The notes below the pieces were generated by a model. The model was given only the letters and a program-made list of their open reading frames with translations. It was not told where the DNA came from and did no database searches. Below are positions 1 through 6,358 of a stretch of 13,443 nucleotides of DNA, piece after piece; positions within the stretch are counted from its first letter, which is position 1; each line of letters starts with the position of its first letter. The translations under genes and the position numbers were made by a program. This stretch comes from Phycisphaerales bacterium (lineage in GTDB: Bacteria; Planctomycetota; Phycisphaerae; Phycisphaerales; UBA1924). The stretch spans positions 1 to 13,443 of the forward strand of contig SLFH01000007.1 in the NCBI GenBank assembly GCA_007124345.1, read 5' to 3'.

Positions 1-733
1 GCGGAAGCTCCGACAAAGCCTCCAGCGCCCGCGACAGCCTCGCCTCGGCGAGGCGCATCTGGCGGGCGAAGCCGGAGAACTCCTGCCCGAGGCGGATCGG
101 CGTCGCGTCCTGCATGTGCGTGCGTCCGATCTTGACGATCTTGTCCCACGCCTTCGCCTTGGCCTCCAGCGCTTCGGCCGTCGCGCGCACGGCGGGCAGC
201 AGGTCGCGGTGGATCGCGACCGTCGCCGAGACATTCATCGCGGTGGGGAAGGTGTCGTTGGACGACTGGCCCATGTTGACATGGTCGTTGGGGTGGACGC
301 CGCCCTTGTCGAGGTACTCGGCGTTCTTGGACGAACCGATCGGCGCCCCCCGCTCCAGGCAGACGAGGTTGGCGACGACCTCGTTGACATTCATGTTCGT
401 GCTCGTGCCCGAGCCGGTCTGGAAGACATCGACGGGGAAGTGGCGCGCCCAGCCCCCGTGCTCCTCCAGCCCCTGTTCGATCTTGCGGCAGGCCTTGGCG
501 ATCGCCGTCGCCCGCTGCTTGGAGAGGCGACCGAGGTCGGCGTTGACGCCCGCGCACGCCGCCTTGAGCATGGCGTACGCCCGGATGAGCTCGAAGGGGA
601 GGGGTCGGCCCGAGATCGGGAAGTTGAGCACGGCCCGCTGGGTGGAGGCGCCGTAAAGCACATCGGCGGGCACCTGCATCTCGCCCATGGAGTCCTTCTC
701 GATCCGGGTCTTGGTCGCCTTGGTCGCGCTCAT
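1..733 (-). CDS. fumC: Class II fumarate hydratase, N-terminal part (partial)
   Basis: Fumarase interconverts fumarate and L-malate in the TCA cycle, in the cytoplasm, as an iron-independent homotetramer. The gene runs off the left edge; 244 codons are visible, about half of the usual 460-470 residues. Seen in the translation: the substrate-site segment TGSGTSTNMN at residues 106-115, HPNDHVNMGQSSNDTFPTAM at 147-166, and KIGRTHMQDATPIRLGQE at 201-218, where His206 matches the catalytic His of Escherichia coli FumC. The superfamily signature GSSxMPxKxNP lies in the missing C-terminal half. The ATG at 733 gives an N-terminus MSATKATKTRIEKDSMGEMQ that matches the family start and has a GGAGG ribosome site 5 nt upstream (739-743 on the plus strand). 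It is divergent from the transglutaminase-like gene. Aspartase and argininosuccinate lyase share the fold, but these motifs are specifically fumarase-like. The partial length is due only to the window boundary. Confidence 0.95.
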   Translation of the reverse strand, partial: MSATKATKTRIEKDSMGEMQVPADVLYGASTQRAVLNFPISGRPLPFELIRAYAMLKAACAGVNADLGRLSKQRATAIAKACRKIEQGLEEHGGWARHFPVDVFQTGSGTSTNMNVNEVVANLVCLERGAPIGSSKNAEYLDKGGVHPNDHVNMGQSSNDTFPTAMNVSATVAIHRDLLPAVRATAEALEAKAKAWDKIVKIGRTHMQDATPIRLGQEFSGFARQMRLAEARLSRALEALSELP

Positions 734-738
734 CAACG

Positions 739-743
739 CCTCC
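739..743 (-). promoter_or_regulatory. Ribosome binding site of fumC
   Basis: GGAGG on the minus strand, 5 nt before the ATG at 733. It supports this ATG as the fumC start. Confidence 0.75.
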
Positions 744-775
744 GGTGTGGGTCTGGGGGGTCTGGTTTGTGCTGT

Positions 776-810
776 GCCGGGCGTGCCGCGTGCCCGGCTT
801 TGTGCCGGGC
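776..810. repeat. Three-armed inverted repeat (mutually exclusive hairpins)
   Basis: Three 7-nt arms occur in a row: GCCGGGC at 776-782, GCCCGGC at 792-798 and GCCGGGC at 804-810. The middle arm is the perfect complement of both outer arms. It can therefore pair left (loop of 9 nt) or right (loop TTTGT), but not both. The element lies 43-77 nt upstream of the fumC start and would be in the fumC leader if transcription begins beyond it. It also overlaps the candidate -35 element of the divergent gene. Whether it acts as an RNA switch, a protein-binding site or neither cannot be told from the sequence. Confidence 0.5.
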
Positions 811-827
811 CCGCATGCAGTTATACT
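800..827 (+). promoter_or_regulatory. Candidate sigma-70-type promoter of the transglutaminase-like gene
   Basis: TTGTGC (800-805), a 16-nt spacer and TATACT (822-827). The -10 box matches five of six consensus bases. The -35 is weak (three of six). It is the only AT-rich hexamer in this GC-rich spacer. Transcription would start near 834, giving a leader of about 140 nt. No equally good promoter was found for fumC on the other strand, though TATAAC on the minus strand (820-825) overlaps the same spot. Confidence 0.35.
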
Positions 828-894
828 CTTGCAGGGAGCGCCGGGGTGACGAGGGTACGCGCCCACCCCCGGCAGGGCCCAACAGGGCGTCGCT

Positions 895-924
895 CGCCCG
901 GGCCGCGGTTGCCCGGCCCGGGCG
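895..924. repeat. Perfect 11-bp inverted repeat in the leader of the transglutaminase-like gene
   Basis: CGCCCGGGCCG at 895-905 and its exact complement CGGCCCGGGCG at 914-924, with an 8-nt loop. It ends 50 nt before the ATG at 975. All stem pairs are G-C, so it would be very stable in RNA. There is no T-tract on either side, so it does not look like an intrinsic terminator. Confidence 0.55.
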
Positions 925-974
925 CCCCACGCGGAGCCAACCCCGGACCGCAAGCCGGAAACGGAGCCCCAGCC

Positions 975-2348
975 ATGCCGAGCCCGACCGTTCGTTGCCA
1001 CGCAGGCGTCCTGCCCGCGATCCTGTCGTTGGCGCTCGCGGCCTTGGCCATGCCCGCCTTGGCCCAGCCCGCCGAACCCGGCCAGCGGGCCCAGCGCGGG
1101 CCCGGCCTGCCCAACCCGGACATCATGGAGTTCACCAACGAACGACGCTGGACATTCCGCGCCCGCGTCGAGGTGCGATCGTGGTTCGAGCGTCGCCCTC
1201 CCGACGACCGCATGCCCGAGATCGACCAGTGGAGGATCGAGACAGCCGCGGTCATCTTCCCGGCCCCCAATACCTCCGCCTCGCACCGGACCGACATCTC
1301 GAACATCCGGGGCGAGATGCGGTTCGACGGCCACCGGGTCGCCGACGCGCCCGATGCTTACCTGGAAGATGTCGCCGCGGGCGCCGGGTACGTCAGGTTC
1401 GGCTTCGTCGCACCCGGGCGTGATCCGATCACCTCGCGCGAGATGACGCTCCAGCTCGATATCCCGATGCGCTCGTACCGCACGGTGTACAACGACCAGG
1501 TCGCCGAGCGCGTTCCGTGGTGGAAGGAAGACCTGCCAGACGAGCTCAAGCGGGTCATGGAGCCGCAGCCATTCATCGAGTTCGATCCCGGCGTCGGGCC
1601 GAGCCGCCCCTACGACACCGGCCCGGTCGACCGCCTGATCGCCGATTGGACCGACGGCGCGAGCATTGACCGAGTCAAGGGCGCGATGCGACCTGCGGTG
1701 CTCGCCAAATTCCTCGCGGGCAGGGTCGCCGAGCACTACACACCCTCGGGCAACGGCCTGCTGTTCAACCACGCCGGCCAGCTCGAGGCCATCGAGGTCT
1801 TCGGCCCGACCGTCGCCGCCAGAGAAGCCCGCGGCACACCCTTCGACATGGCGACGCTCCTCGCCTCGGTCTACCGGCGAGTCGGCATCCCCGCCCGCGT
1901 CGTCATCGGCTTCGATGTCCACGAGCAGCGGGGCGAACGCGAGCGAGGCGTCGGCCTCCGCCGGAGCGGCTCGGCCGTCCCGCTCCGTTCCTGGGTCGAG
2001 TTCGCGCTCTACGACGAGCGCGACGGCTCGGTCACTTGGATCCCCGTCGACCCGCAGCGCATGCGCCGCGTCTCGTCACGCATGCCCCGAAACTTTTGGC
2101 AGCGTCCCGTCCGCTTCTTTGGCAGCCATAACGAGCTCGACGGCGTCGCTCCGATCGCGTTCCACTTCTTCCCGCCGACGACTGTCCGCTCGCACGGGCA
2201 GTCGGGCATGCCCGCTTTGTGGGGCTGGCTGATCACGCCCACCCCGCCCGACCGCGCCGTGCAGGCGTTGATCCTGAGCGTCTCGTCCACGCCGATCACC
2301 GCTGAGGACCAGCGCCGCGAGCGCGAGCAGCGTCGCGAGCGCGAGTGA
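975..2348 (+). CDS. Secreted transglutaminase-like domain protein, catalytic residues replaced
   Basis: The predicted protein has 457 residues. The frame is open further upstream, but the ATG at 975 is chosen for two reasons: it has a GGAG site 8 nt upstream (963-966), and it starts directly with a signal peptide (hydrophobic stretch about 11-29, cleavage likely after ALA at 28-30). Residues 287-360 match the transglutaminase core (PF01841): the helix segment MATLLASVYRRVGIPARVV (292-310), then SWVEF (339-343) and WIPVDP (355-360). In active members the first segment carries the nucleophile Cys four residues before the conserved Ala, and the second is HxW. Here these positions are Pro289 and Arg338; only Asp359 of the triad remains. 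It is therefore probably not a working transglutaminase or protease but a binding or structural relative (inference). Residues 50-200 look like a beta-rich N-terminal domain. The C-terminus is a charged RREREQRRERE repeat. The partner or substrate is unknown. Confidence 0.75.
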   Translation: MPSPTVRCHAGVLPAILSLALAALAMPALAQPAEPGQRAQRGPGLPNPDIMEFTNERRWTFRARVEVRSWFERRPPDDRMPEIDQWRIETAAVIFPAPNTSASHRTDISNIRGEMRFDGHRVADAPDAYLEDVAAGAGYVRFGFVAPGRDPITSREMTLQLDIPMRSYRTVYNDQVAERVPWWKEDLPDELKRVMEPQPFIEFDPGVGPSRPYDTGPVDRLIADWTDGASIDRVKGAMRPAVLAKFLAGRVAEHYTPSGNGLLFNHAGQLEAIEVFGPTVAAREARGTPFDMATLLASVYRRVGIPARVVIGFDVHEQRGERERGVGLRRSGSAVPLRSWVEFALYDERDGSVTWIPVDPQRMRRVSSRMPRNFWQRPVRFFGSHNELDGVAPIAFHFFPPTTVRSHGQSGMPALWGWLITPTPPDRAVQALILSVSSTPITAEDQRREREQRRERE

Positions 2349-2352
2349 ACCC

Positions 2353-3135
2353 TCAGCGGTGGGGGTAGTTCTCGATCCAGTCCGGGCGAGGCAGGAACGT
2401 GTACCGGTCGGTCGTGTGCACCTCGCCCTCGGGCACGATCAGCCCGAGCTCGACATGCAGATCGGCGTAGAGCAGGTTCGCCCGCTCATGGTTGCCCCTG
2501 AACCATCGCGACTCGCGGTCGCCCCCGCCGTCGTAGTTGTAGATCGTGTGCGTCCCGACCATCCAGGTGAAGCTGGGGTTGAGGATCGGGGGCATCCGCC
2601 CGCCGCCGGGCGGGACGAGCGTCGCCCAGAGCTCGTTGACCGGGTCGCTGTCGACCGCGTGGTCGTTCAGCGCGTAGCTGCACCCGACGAGGTCGTACAT
2701 CGAGTCGACCCTGCCCAGCCCGGGCACCGTCGCGCCGCGATCGAGCGGGGACCGGAAGACCTCCAGCTCGACCGTCCCCTTGTCCTCGTCGGGCGGGAGA
2801 GCCTGGGTGAGCACATAGGGGTTCAGGGGGCGGCGGGAGGCGCCGTACTCGTTGAGCCCGAACATCGGCAGCGTGCCCCTCTTGCCGGCGAACAGCGAGC
2901 CGATGATCGTCTCGCCCCCGCCGGGGAGGGGGCCGGACATCTGGGGGAGCAGCCGGTCGAAATCCCTCCAGTACAGGTCCATCCCGATCGCGATCTGGCG
3001 GAGGCGGGATCCGCAGACGACCTGCCGGGCCTGTTCCCTCGCCCCGGCCAGCATGGGCAGCATGATGCCCGCCAGCACGGCGATGATCGCGATGACGACC
3101 AAGAGCTCGATCAGGGTGAAGGCGAGCCGACGCAT
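2353..3135 (-). CDS. Type II secretion/type IV pilus-like pseudopilin, DUF1559-like
   Basis: The protein has 260 residues. It starts with MRRLA-FTLIELLVVIAIIAVLAG, a class III signal: prepilin peptidase should cut after Ala5, Phe6 would be methylated, and Glu10 is the conserved Glu+5. Residues 6-28 form the membrane helix that packs pseudopilins together. The rest is an exported globular domain. Near the C-terminus NHERANLLYADLHVE (His216, Asp225) corresponds to the prepilin-type H-X9-DG motif common in planctomycetes, but the spacing is H-X8-D and the Gly is Leu. This family is highly paralogous and its cargo is unknown; a role in an envelope secretion or appendage system is inference. The frame is open upstream to 3294, but the ATG at 3135 places the signal correctly. 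I see no clear ribosome site before it. It lies 73 bp after adk on the same strand, without an obvious terminator between, so some read-through from adk is possible. Its end is 4 bp from the end of the convergent transglutaminase-like gene. Confidence 0.85.
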   Translation of the reverse strand: MRRLAFTLIELLVVIAIIAVLAGIMLPMLAGAREQARQVVCGSRLRQIAIGMDLYWRDFDRLLPQMSGPLPGGGETIIGSLFAGKRGTLPMFGLNEYGASRRPLNPYVLTQALPPDEDKGTVELEVFRSPLDRGATVPGLGRVDSMYDLVGCSYALNDHAVDSDPVNELWATLVPPGGGRMPPILNPSFTWMVGTHTIYNYDGGGDRESRWFRGNHERANLLYADLHVELGLIVPEGEVHTTDRYTFLPRPDWIENYPHR

Positions 3136-3208
3136 CCGCGAGCCTACGCGCGCTGCGCCGCGATCGTCGGTCGCCTCTCGGGAATGTCCGTCTCGGACTC
3201 GGGCCCGC

Positions 3209-3856
3209 TCAGGCCTTGACCGGCCCGGTCTCGGAGCCGTCGATCGGGTTGTTGAAGTGCGTGTCCTGGATCGGGACGACGACCTCGAGCACATGCTGGA
3301 GCACGCTGGCGGGTGAGCCGACGGCGTCGACCTCGTGGATCAGGTCGCTCCGGTAGTGGTTGAGCACCGGCTCGGTGTCCTGCTCGTACACGCGCCAGCG
3401 GTTGCGGATGACCTCTTCCTTGGCGTCGTCGACCCGGTTCTCCTTCAGCGCACGCCGGCGGAGCCTCTTGACCATCGCCTCCTTGTCGCGGCAGACAAGG
3501 TGCACGATGCCCAGAACCTTGATGTACTTCTCCATCAGCTTCGCCTGCTCGACATTGCGCGGGATCCCGTCGAGGATCAGCAGATCGTCGTGCGGCTTGT
3601 ACAGGCTCAGGATCGTCTGGGCGCGGATGTTCTCCGCCCACATCTTGACGGTCACATCGTCGGGCACCAGTTCGCCGCGGCTGGAGTACTCGTAGAAGAT
3701 CTGGCCGAGCTCGGAGTGGATGTCCAGGCTGCGGAACATCTCCCCGCAGGAGAGATGGAAGAACCCGGGGATCTGCCCGAGGATCTTGCCCTGGGTGCCC
3801 TTGCCGGCGCCCGGGGCCCCAAAGAGCAGAAGGGTCTGGTACATCGGTTCGGCCAT
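3209..3856 (-). CDS. adk: Adenylate kinase
   Basis: Adenylate kinase catalyses ATP + AMP to 2 ADP in the cytoplasm and sets the adenylate energy charge. The protein has 215 residues, normal for the family. Seen: P-loop GAPGAGKGTQ (13-22); AMP-site segment HLSCGEMFR (34-42); GELVPDDVTV (61-70); LLILDGIPRNVEQA (92-105, matching LLDGFPR); then MVKRLRRR (128-135), a short LID, and ENRVDDAKEEVIRNRW (139-154). Arg131, Arg135, Arg141 and Arg153 match the phosphate-binding arginines of the Escherichia coli enzyme. There is no zinc-binding Cys set, so it is the short-LID, non-zinc type. The usual Thr of STGD is Cys37 and its Asp is Glu39. The final 25 residues extend past the core. The ATG at 3856 is chosen because AAGGAG lies 9 nt upstream and the P-loop then sits at the usual distance. 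It has its own promoter (3958-3986) and is not co-transcribed with fusA. Confidence 0.93.
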   Translation of the reverse strand: MAEPMYQTLLLFGAPGAGKGTQGKILGQIPGFFHLSCGEMFRSLDIHSELGQIFYEYSSRGELVPDDVTVKMWAENIRAQTILSLYKPHDDLLILDGIPRNVEQAKLMEKYIKVLGIVHLVCRDKEAMVKRLRRRALKENRVDDAKEEVIRNRWRVYEQDTEPVLNHYRSDLIHEVDAVGSPASVLQHVLEVVVPIQDTHFNNPIDGSETGPVKA

Positions 3857-3865
3857 GATGAGGCT

Positions 3866-3871
3866 CTCCTT
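3866..3871 (-). promoter_or_regulatory. Ribosome binding site of adk
   Basis: AAGGAG on the minus strand, 9 nt before the ATG at 3856. It fixes the start, although the frame is open much further upstream. Confidence 0.75.
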
Positions 3872-3912
3872 CGCCGGTAGGGCCGCGGGGATCTGGCGGC
3901 GGTTCACCGAAA

Positions 3913-3952
3913 CTGCCCCTCGGCCACCCCGGGCCGGCACTGAAACGGGCAG
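3913..3952 (-). other. Potential hairpin at the 5' end of the adk mRNA
   Basis: On the minus strand GGGCAG pairs with CTGCCC (plus-strand arms 3913-3918 and 3947-3952). It encloses a second stem, CGGCC/GGCCG (3921-3925 and 3932-3936). The outer stem would begin at about the predicted transcription start. Such a 5' stem could protect the mRNA from decay, but this is inference. Confidence 0.35.
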
Positions 3953-3957
3953 AAGTG

Positions 3958-3986
3958 AGGATAAACCCCCGTGGGTGTCCTGACAA
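3958..3986 (-). promoter_or_regulatory. Promoter of adk (sigma-70 type)
   Basis: Minus strand: TTGTCA (-35, five of six consensus bases), a 17-nt spacer and TATCCT (-10, four of six). Transcription should start near 3951, giving a leader of about 95 nt before the adk ATG. It sits just downstream of the fusA terminator, as expected for an independent transcription unit. This is the best promoter match I found in the window. Confidence 0.65.
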
Positions 3987-4016
3987 TCGATTCTCCGCTT
4001 CCCGCGGCGATCGGGC

Positions 4017-4047
4017 AAAGAAAACGCCCCTGCTCTGAGCCGGGGCG
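4017..4047 (-). terminator. Intrinsic terminator of fusA
   Basis: Minus strand: CGCCCC pairs with GGGGCG (arms 4042-4047 and 4025-4030). After one G-A mismatch an inner GCT/AGC stem closes a 3-nt loop. The tract TTTTCTTT follows at once (4024-4017). It begins 35 nt after the fusA stop codon. The GC-rich stem followed by a U-rich tract is a classic Rho-independent signal. Confidence 0.8.
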
Positions 4048-4082
4048 GGGGCGGGACTTGGGATTCGCCGGAGCGTTCGGCC

Positions 4083-6215
4083 TCAGCCGCCGGTCGCCAG
4101 CACTTCCTTCTGGAGGCTGGCGGGCATGGCGCGGTACTCGAGGAACTCCATCGTGCTGGTGGCCCGACCCTGCGAGACGCCACGGAGGACTGTGGTGTAG
4201 CCGAACATCTCGCTGAGGGGGACCTCGGAGTAGACGATCTTGACCGCGCCGCGGTCCTCGGTCTCGGTGATCATGCCGCGGCGGGAGGAGAGGTCGCCGG
4301 TGATATTGCCCAGGTAGTCCTCGGGGGTGGTGATCACGACCTTCATGATCGGCTCGAGGAGGACATTGCCGGCCTTGCTGACCGCGTCGCGGAGGGCGAG
4401 GCGGGCCGCCTGCTCGAACGCGACATTCGACGAGTCAACCGCGTGGAACGAGCCGTCGATCAGCTCGGCCTTGATGTTGATCAGCGGGTAGCCCGCGGTG
4501 ACGCCCGAGACGGCGGTCTGGCGGATGCCCGACTCGACCGACGGGATGAACTCGCGGGGGATCGAGCCGCCGACGATCTTGTTGACGAAGGCGATGCTGT
4601 CCTTGAAGTTCAGACCCTCTTCCTCCGCCTCTTCCTTGGTGTAAGGCATGAGGTTGATGGTCACATCGCCGAATTGGCCGCGACCGCCGGTCTGCTTCTT
4701 GAAGATGCCGCGGACATTGGTCGCGGTGCCGCTGATGGCCTCGCGGTAGCTGACGCGGGGGCGTCCGACCTCGACGCCGATCTTCATGTCGCGGACGAGC
4801 TTGTTCTTGATGATCTCGAGGTGGAGCTCGCCCATGCCGCTGATGATCGTCTGGCCGGTCTCGTCGTTGTACTCTGAGCGGAAGGAGGGGTCCTCGCGCC
4901 GGATGGTGACGAGGGCCTCGGAGAGCTTGCGCTTGTCGTCGGCGGTCTTGGGCTCGATCGACATGCTGATGACCGGCTCGGGGAAGTCCATCCGCTCCAG
5001 GACGATCGGGTCGTCGGCCGAGCAGAGGGTGTCGCCGGTGATCGAGTCCTTGATGCCCACGACCGCGACGATCGCCCCGGCTTGAGCCTCTTCAAGCGCC
5101 AGTCGGTCCTTGGCGTGCATCTCGAAGATGCGGCTGGCGATCTCCTTCTTGCCGTTGACGGGATTGAGCAGGCGGGCGCCCTTGGTCATGGTGCCCGAGT
5201 AGATGCGGATGTAGGTCAGGTCGCCGTGCGCGTCGTTGACGACCTTGAACACCAGGCCGGAGAACGGGGCGTCGGGCGAGTTGGGGCGGACGATCTTCTC
5301 GTCCTTCTTCTTGGGGTTGAGGCCCTCGACCGGCGGGACCTCCGTCGGGTTGGGCAGGTAATCGATGACGCCGTCGAGCAGGCGCTGCACGCCGATGTTG
5401 CGGAGGGCGGCGCCGCAGAAGACCGGGTTGCACAGGCGGGCGAGCGTGCCCTTGCGGAGGGCGGCGCGGATCTCCTCGACCGTGATCGAGTCCTCGTCTT
5501 CGAGGTACCGCTCCATCAGGTCGTCGTCGAGCTCGACCGACTTCTCGATCAAGTCGTGGCGCCACTTGGCGGCCGTCTCGGCCAGGTGGTCGGGGATGTC
5601 CTTCTCGGTGACGACGGCGCCCTTCTCGTCGGCGTCGAAGTAGAAGGCCCGCATCGACAGGAGGTCGATGATGCCCTCGAGCTCCTGGCCCGATCCGATC
5701 GGGTACTGCACCGCGATCGGGTTGGCGCCGAGGCGCTCGTGGATCGTGCGGAAGCTGAACTCGAAGTCGGCGCCCAGCTTGTCCATCTTGTTAATGAAGC
5801 AGAGGCGGGGAACCTTGTACCGGTCGGCCTGGCGCCAGACGGTCTCGGACTGGGCCTCGACGCCCTCCTTGCCGTCGAAGACAGCCACCGCCCCGTCGAG
5901 CACGCGCATCGAACGCTCGACCTCGATGGTGAAGTCCACGTGGCCGGGGGTGTCGATCAGGTTGATCTTGTAGATCTCGTTGTTGCGGGTCCAGGGGCAG
6001 GTCGTCGCGGCCGACTGGATCGTGATCCCGCGCTCCTGCTCCTCCTGCAGGAAGTCCATGGTCGCGGTGCCCTCGTGCACCTCGCCCATCTTGTGGCTCT
6101 TGCCGGTGTAGTAGAGGATCCGCTCGGTGACCGTGGTCTTGCCGGCGTCGATGTGCGCGCAGATGCCGATATTGCGGACATGATGCAGGTCAACAGATTT
6201 CAGTTCGTCTGACAT
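4083..6215 (-). CDS. fusA: Translation elongation factor G
   Basis: EF-G is the ribosome-bound GTPase that drives translocation of tRNA and mRNA, and with ribosome recycling factor splits ribosomes. The protein has 710 residues, the usual length. GTPase motifs: AHIDAGKTT (20-28), RGITI (62-66), DTPGH (88-92), NKMD (142-145), CGAAL (267-271). Domain II starts near 315. Domain IV has GGRGQFGDV (510-518) and SFHAVDSS (589-596), with His591 at the decoding-site tip. Domain V has PEDYLGNITGDLSSRRG (631-647) and PLSEMFGYTTVLRG (666-679). No key residue is missing. AHIDAGKTT rather than AHIDSGKTT points to the canonical EF-G group and not the spdEFG1/mitochondrial EFG1 group. The frame is open to 6536, but the ATG at 6215 gives the family N-terminus and has GAGGA 8 nt upstream (6224-6228). 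It is not next to rpsL, rpsG or tuf as in the str operon. Planctomycetes often have EF-G paralogues, so this may not be the only copy. Confidence 0.96.
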   Translation of the reverse strand: MSDELKSVDLHHVRNIGICAHIDAGKTTVTERILYYTGKSHKMGEVHEGTATMDFLQEEQERGITIQSAATTCPWTRNNEIYKINLIDTPGHVDFTIEVERSMRVLDGAVAVFDGKEGVEAQSETVWRQADRYKVPRLCFINKMDKLGADFEFSFRTIHERLGANPIAVQYPIGSGQELEGIIDLLSMRAFYFDADEKGAVVTEKDIPDHLAETAAKWRHDLIEKSVELDDDLMERYLEDEDSITVEEIRAALRKGTLARLCNPVFCGAALRNIGVQRLLDGVIDYLPNPTEVPPVEGLNPKKKDEKIVRPNSPDAPFSGLVFKVVNDAHGDLTYIRIYSGTMTKGARLLNPVNGKKEIASRIFEMHAKDRLALEEAQAGAIVAVVGIKDSITGDTLCSADDPIVLERMDFPEPVISMSIEPKTADDKRKLSEALVTIRREDPSFRSEYNDETGQTIISGMGELHLEIIKNKLVRDMKIGVEVGRPRVSYREAISGTATNVRGIFKKQTGGRGQFGDVTINLMPYTKEEAEEEGLNFKDSIAFVNKIVGGSIPREFIPSVESGIRQTAVSGVTAGYPLINIKAELIDGSFHAVDSSNVAFEQAARLALRDAVSKAGNVLLEPIMKVVITTPEDYLGNITGDLSSRRGMITETEDRGAVKIVYSEVPLSEMFGYTTVLRGVSQGRATSTMEFLEYRAMPASLQKEVLATGG

Positions 6216-6306
6216 GGTGCCGTTCCTCGGTCTTGCCGGGCTCCCTCGGTTCGTGATCCGGTTCTTCCCCGTCGCGGTGCCTTGGCGATGGGCCGGTCGG
6301 TTGCGT

Positions 6307-6325
6307 CGAGCCTGTCGAGGGCTCG
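6307..6325. repeat. Small palindrome, REP-like
   Basis: CGAGCC (6307-6312), 7-nt loop, GGCTCG (6320-6325). The sequence CGAGCCTGTCGAGGGCTCG resembles dispersed intergenic palindromes of the type CCTTCGACAGGCTCAGG seen in many GC-rich bacteria. One copy in the window is not enough to call a repeat family. Confidence 0.3.
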
Positions 6326-6331
6326 TTCTCT

Positions 6332-6358
6332 CCCGGCGACAAACGCCGGGTCTTCTTT
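6332..6358 (+). terminator. Terminator-like hairpin on the plus strand in the fusA leader
   Basis: CCCGGCG, loop ACAAA, CGCCGGG, then TCTTCTTT (6351-6358) on the plus strand. The form is that of an intrinsic terminator, yet no plus-strand gene precedes it; the nearest upstream sequence is the antisense strand of fusA. It may stop antisense transcription or may be only a leader hairpin of fusA, since on the minus strand no T-tract follows. Confidence 0.35.

Noticed and set aside
116..1423. A 435-codon plus-strand frame crossing fumC and the start of the transglutaminase-like gene.
   Set aside because: It overlaps two well-supported genes and translates to Arg/Ala/Gly-rich sequence with no domain.
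2359..3219. A 286-codon plus-strand frame opposite the pseudopilin gene.
   Set aside because: The minus strand encodes a clear prepilin signal. The plus frame is a shadow rich in Asp, Arg and Val.
5082..6212. A 376-codon open frame on the plus strand opposite fusA.
   Set aside because: It is antisense to the highly conserved EF-G GTPase domain, has biased composition and no ribosome site.
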